From positions 248,001 through 312,000 of the forward strand of contig NC_037321.1 in the NCBI RefSeq assembly GCF_000143535.2: 64,000 nt of DNA, written 5' to 3'. Origin of the DNA: Botrytis cinerea B05.10. Lineage: Eukaryota > Ascomycota > Leotiomycetes > Helotiales > Sclerotiniaceae. Position numbers and translations under genes: made by a program. The notes below the pieces were generated by a model. It was not told where the DNA came from. It did no database searches and worked only from the letters and a program-made list of their open reading frames with translations. Of the stretch, positions 60,274-64,000 are shown one piece after another. The first letter of the stretch is position 1; every line of letters starts with the position of its first letter.

Positions 60274-61491
60274 ATGCCGTCCGTAAGCAAAAACGTTTAC
60301 CCACTTCACCTACAAGTTAAGGAATACCTACCACATTTCCGAAGACAATATCGAGCTCTCCTGAGAGAAGCAACTTATCTTCCCGATTCTGCCGCAAGAA
60401 CTTTCGTCCACGATCTTCTCGTCAAACGATTCAATCCTCCCGATCCTCGAAAACTCAATCCAAAATACTGGGGAACCGATTACTTACGATCAAAAGTTGA
60501 TGTGAAAAAACTGCAGACAAGGTCTAAGAAGAATGCCACAAAATTACATTTGCTAGAACGTGTAAATCTGGAAGGAAGTGTACCTGATTTACAGCATGTT
60601 TTATTGCGAACATATGGCCGAGCAGGACATAGAAGGAGGGAATTGGTTACCCAATTATTAAGACCTGGAGAGGATGAAATGCCACAAGATGATACAGCGC
60701 TATCCCAAATTATCGATAGTCAAATTTCCAAAAATCTGGATGCGACCAAAGATGTTGAGATAGATAAAGCAAACGCTGTGCCCAAAAGGCAGCGCCGAGA
60801 GCACAAAGAAATGCATTTGTTTCTCATGAGTCAACAAGCAAACAATCCTATGGAATCGATGCGAGGGAAGATAAAAAAGCTTACGCCAGATATACCGTCA
60901 ACGAATGTATGGGGACGCGTCCTTCCAGAAAAACGGAAACAAAATTTGCAACGCACATGGTGGGCCAGTCTTCTAGAGCGAGTTTTACCACCACTACCTG
61001 AACATGAGTGGAATAGATTGAGAGATTTGGCAGAAGGGACACAACCAATTGAGTGTCCGCGCCCAAGACGAAAGGCTGCTATTCCCCGGAATGGAAATGA
61101 AGATACTAAGTCCGCTGGAGAAGAGATGAATTCATTATATACCAAACCAGCCAGACTCAACACGGACGTCTGGGCTGAGACAACGACGAAAGCTGACCTA
61201 GATGATCCCCAAGCTTCTAATACGCCACAAAATAATAGGACACGAGCCATGCGAAGGCTGTATGGTATGATTTGGAGTCTCTCATCAAAGATGGTGCAAG
61301 ATGAGAACACTAAACAATATACAATAACTTGGGGAGGACAACGTTCACCATCGGCTGCAGGGGAGATTACAAAACCATCATTCAGAGATGCTGAATTTTT
61401 CGAATTGCCAGACGATGGGCTAGCTCAAGGAAGTGCGGATAGAAAGGTTAGGAAGTCAGTTCAGCGTGAAACAAAACAACTGAAGCATTAG
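60274..61491 (+). CDS. LYR-motif (Cup1-like) protein, probably mitochondrial
   Basis: Single-exon frame of 405 residues. The N-terminus (YPLHLQVKEYLPHFRRQYRA followed by LLREATYLPDSAARTFVHDLL) has the pattern of LYR proteins: a tyrosine-arginine stretch followed by helices and a conserved distal Phe (KRF). Such proteins help assemble mitochondrial complexes or receive Fe-S clusters through the LYR motif. Here the domain matches the Cup1-like N-terminal LYR type I recall from fungal annotation. The rest is basic and mostly hydrophilic, with Trp-containing conserved-looking pieces (NVWGRVLPEKRKQNLQRTWW; LYGMIWSLSSKM). The precise partner is unknown. The frame is long and coherent, so the gene call is firm. 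Confidence 0.82.
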   Translation: MPSVSKNVYPLHLQVKEYLPHFRRQYRALLREATYLPDSAARTFVHDLLVKRFNPPDPRKLNPKYWGTDYLRSKVDVKKLQTRSKKNATKLHLLERVNLEGSVPDLQHVLLRTYGRAGHRRRELVTQLLRPGEDEMPQDDTALSQIIDSQISKNLDATKDVEIDKANAVPKRQRREHKEMHLFLMSQQANNPMESMRGKIKKLTPDIPSTNVWGRVLPEKRKQNLQRTWWASLLERVLPPLPEHEWNRLRDLAEGTQPIECPRPRRKAAIPRNGNEDTKSAGEEMNSLYTKPARLNTDVWAETTTKADLDDPQASNTPQNNRTRAMRRLYGMIWSLSSKMVQDENTKQYTITWGGQRSPSAAGEITKPSFRDAEFFELPDDGLAQGSADRKVRKSVQRETKQLKH

Positions 61492-61674
61492 GATCGGTAT
61501 CACTGCTACTGTTCAATCTTTAGCATTACTATTGAAGGCGGAGCAGAAATCTTCTAGAATAATCTCCATATAGATAATTTCTAGTTCTGCTTCATGTGAC
61601 ATCATGCCTACTCCAAGTCTCTACTAAAATGCCTCTCGACTTTTTCAAAACATCTCCCTTCCCTTTCCCCCCAA

Positions 61675-62419
61675 CTACTCAGCTCTCCCCGCCAACTTCA
61701 CCAATGCCTCCCCATCAACCCTCATCGTCTGCCATCCATCCATCGCCTTAGCGCCCACACTCTTTCCCTCATAGAATTTAATACTAGGTTCATTCCACTT
61801 CAACACACTCCATTCCAATCTCCCTCCCTCCATATCCACAACCTCCTTCGCTAAAACACTCAACAATCTCGATCCATATCCTTTTCCCCGCTCACTATCC
61901 CGCACATACAAATCCTCGAGATAGATCCCCGCCGAAGCACGCCAGGTTGAGTAATTGTAGAAATACAACGCCATTCCTATTGGTTCAGGGGTTTGAGGAG
62001 AAGATGAGGAGGATGAGGAAGAGGGGGGAGAAGGGGGAAATAAAAGTAGACAACGCGCGGGTCGGGTAGGGGAGATAGAGTCTCCGGTTGAGGGGGTAGT
62101 GTTCGAGGGGGAAACGAGGGGCGAGGGAGCAAAAGCAATGGTTTTGGATAGGGAGGAGGGAGTTGCGAGCACGGAGGCTGATTCGTGCTCGTAGGCTGCG
62201 AGTTCGTGAATGAGGGTTAGGATTCCGGGGACGTCTGGGGGTGGAGAGGAGGGGTTAGTTGGGGGGTTTGCAGTGGGATTATGATTGGGATTGGGGAGGG
62301 GAGGGGAGGGGAGGAAAGGAGATAGAAATATATGGAGTTTGAGAAATTGATAGTTCGCTGGGATTGATCGCAATCTTACCTTCACGACGTGCATGGCGGA
62401 TTACTGCTTGTTCGGCCAT
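61675..62419 (-). CDS. GNAT-family N-acetyltransferase with low-complexity insert
   Basis: Model: complement(join(61675..62234,62380..62419)), 199 residues. The short first exon (MAEQAVIRHARREDVPGIL across the junction) gives a textbook GNAT start, followed by LIHELAAYEHE. The acetyl-CoA motif is RDSERGKGYGSRLLSVLAKE, after YLEDLYVRD. The C-terminal WNEPSIKFYE is the usual GNAT motif B. The layout resembles the diamine/thialysine acetyltransferase (SSAT-like) subgroup; the substrate is not certain. Unusual is a stretch of about 45 residues rich in Pro, Ser and Thr between beta-strands (PSPPSSSSSSSSPQTPEP), probably a disordered loop. The intron is 145 bp and also low-complexity; a longer single frame through it exists but lacks the GNAT N-terminus. 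Confidence 0.9.
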
Positions 62420-63426
62420 TTTTGTAGAATTTTATATCACCAGGTAATGGGTATGTGATTGTAACAAAGCAATCGATATCCGTCTGAATTGAGGATACGT
62501 ATCGAAGATTGAGAAAGAAGGAAAGTTTTATTAGAATTAGAATGCAGCGGGTTTAGAGCATTTATCTAGGACGCAGAAAGTAGAGTATCATCAATGTCAA
62601 GATAACAAATTCATACAAGTAAAGGGCGTGATGCGGGGCATGATGAGTCGAGTGGGTGGGTTGTCATTCTGCTGGAATTTGGGGCGGTGAAGAATAAAAA
62701 AAGAAGGCGGTGGAAAGCTAGGTGGTGAGACACGTGATTGTGCGAAAGATGGATCTTTGTTGCATATCTGAATTTGGAAAATTCGCATAACACTAGCAAG
62801 GGTCGTTACGAACGACTTTTAGGGCCAGTTAGTTGGCTTCCTTCTAAATGGAGTATAAAACGCCTCAAAATAGAATAATAATTCAACTGAAATTCAAGGC
62901 ATTTGATGAATAATCCATCAAGTGAACGATTCAGTCGCCTCCGGTGGTGCTTGCCACAACCAACCCTAACCCACGATGAGCTTGAATTCTGAATCCTTGC
63001 TAGCGTTCGGCGAGTTTTTCAAATGAATAGGTACGGTATCTGAATTTGAGATTTGTTGGAGATGGAGAGAGTGATGGATAGGGTGGACAGGTGTGGAGTT
63101 GTGTTGTTGGATGTGGAATTAGTGGTTTTTGATGAAGGAGGTTAGAGAGGTGGGATAAACATACCCTCTTGTAATTGATAGGATGCGTTTGTTTGTTTAC
63201 TCGTCGCGTCTGTTTAGTGCCAGACGAAGGCTTCCATGTAGCCAACATCTATTAGTGAGGCGAGAAATACCACCGACATAGCGAAATTGATATGACAAAG
63301 GGCTGTCATCCAAGGCTAGTTCATCATGCTTTGCTTGAAAGCCTCTTGTTGATGGCCTGAGTTACCAGTCGCTGTCACATATTGTTTTGAAAGTGTCAGG
63401 GGGCCAAGGAATATCATCGGTTTTCT
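62420..63426. other. Interval without a gene
   Basis: About 1 kb between the GNAT gene start and the stop of the last partial gene. It holds a single copy of the repeat core seen at 46-48 kb (near 62752-62785). No gene recognised. Confidence 0.6.
62750..62787. repeat. Dispersed copy of the repeat core found at 46-48 kb
   Basis: The plus strand reads CTTTGTTGCATATCTGAATT followed by a stretch ending in AATTCGCATAA. This closely follows the core of the tandem array (TTTTGTTGCATATCTA, then AT-rich, then TTCTCG), in the same orientation but 15 kb away. Confidence 0.55.
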
Positions 63427-64000
63427 TTATGGGTGCCATTTAGCCTTGTTTGTAGCTGGGCTTGTTGGCCCTGAGATCATTCGTTCTTGGCTCTCAGCAC
63501 GGCTGATGTACTCGTTCAATTCTTGTGCTTCACCACCAGTAGCAGTTACAAGTGTAGTTGTCCTAGCTGCAACTCCACTTAAGAAGTGTGAAGAGCCTCT
63601 AGTGTAAGATTTGTTCTTCCTTCCTGCACTTTTTGGCCGATTACTCGATAAAACCCCGCTCGTAGTGTCTGTTATGATATGCGGTGCGACGACGAGACTG
63701 TCGATGATGGATTTGGTGAAGGGTATACAGGACAGTATAACTGTGAAGGAAGATTGTAAGTTCGTTATCAAAGCCAAGTTAAATGAATCCCAAGTATAGT
63801 TTGTGGAATCGATGGTGTTGTAAAGATAGACTATGCGGAGAATGAGGAGGGGTAAGGTCCTATTATTGATGGTGAAATTAGTCACATCTTTTGATGGATA
63901 ATACAAACGGGCTAATCATTACAAAAGGCAAGTCTTACAAAAGGTTCGGCGAGAACAGAAGTATTGTCAGTCTTTTCCTGGAATCCTTCATTCTCAGACC
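63427..64000 (-). CDS. Rhodopsin-domain integral membrane protein, C-terminal part (5' end beyond window)
   Basis: Model: complement(join(63427..63859,63939..>64000)), 5' end outside the window. The splice joins LLFSPNLL to TLPLLILRIVYLYNTIDSTN, restoring the usual helix 6 region of the fungal rhodopsin domain. Then comes LALITNLQSSFTVILSCIPF, matching helix 7 and the conserved CIPF end of the family. The tail is hydrophilic with Ser/Thr and ends TNKAKWHP. It belongs to the same superfamily as the gene at 26150-27460 but is clearly a different member. Function unknown. Confidence 0.8.

Overview
The window is nuclear DNA of a filamentous ascomycete. Most genes carry short introns (about 45-150 bp) with GT donors, CTNAC-like branch points and AG acceptors. 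The intergenic DNA is AT-rich, and the gene set (ferrichrome-type NRPS, SidA, APSES/Mbp1 factor, rhodopsin-domain membrane proteins, AzgA permease) is typical of Pezizomycotina. The overall look suggests a leotiomycete of the Botrytis/Sclerotinia kind, but that is inference. All exon joins below were worked out by hand from splice signals and phase; each listed spliced model is in frame.

Region 1 (1-18.4 kb) is a siderophore locus. A large NRPS on the minus strand, cut by the left edge, is divergent from a full-length ABC transporter on the plus strand. L-ornithine N5-monooxygenase (SidA) follows on the plus strand. SidA makes N5-hydroxyornithine, the NRPS activates and condenses the building blocks into a hydroxamate peptide, and the ABC protein is a candidate for transport or iron handling. 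Four exact ATCTGATAA boxes, the known binding consensus of the iron-responsive GATA repressor SreA, lie in the two intergenic spaces of this locus: one between NRPS and ABC, three between ABC and sidA. The visible NRPS order is A-T-C-A-T-C-T-C, with one adenylation domain fewer than the three in Aspergillus SidC.

Region 2 (18.4-30.4 kb) holds a decayed membrane-protein gene (about 20.2-21.5 kb), a vacuolar TRP/Yvc1-type cation channel, a rhodopsin-domain integral membrane protein and an NAD-type short-chain dehydrogenase.

Region 3 (32.5-46 kb) has housekeeping genes: the P5A ATPase Spf1, an AzgA-like purine permease and a compact phospholipase D without PX/PH domains, separated by gene-free stretches of 1.4 to 2.9 kb.

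Region 4 (46-56 kb) is unusual. A degenerate tandem repeat follows the phospholipase gene, each unit carrying a core of about 40 bp. After a gene for a highly charged coiled-coil protein comes a row of small, Ser/Arg-rich, apparently disordered minus-strand genes. At least two (D1, D2) and one relic look like tandem duplicates, and short sequence blocks upstream of the genes also match.

Region 5 (56.7-64 kb) has an Mbp1-type APSES/ankyrin cell-cycle transcription factor, an LYR-motif (Cup1-like) protein, a GNAT acetyltransferase with a low-complexity insert, and the C-terminal part of a second rhodopsin-domain membrane protein cut by the right edge.
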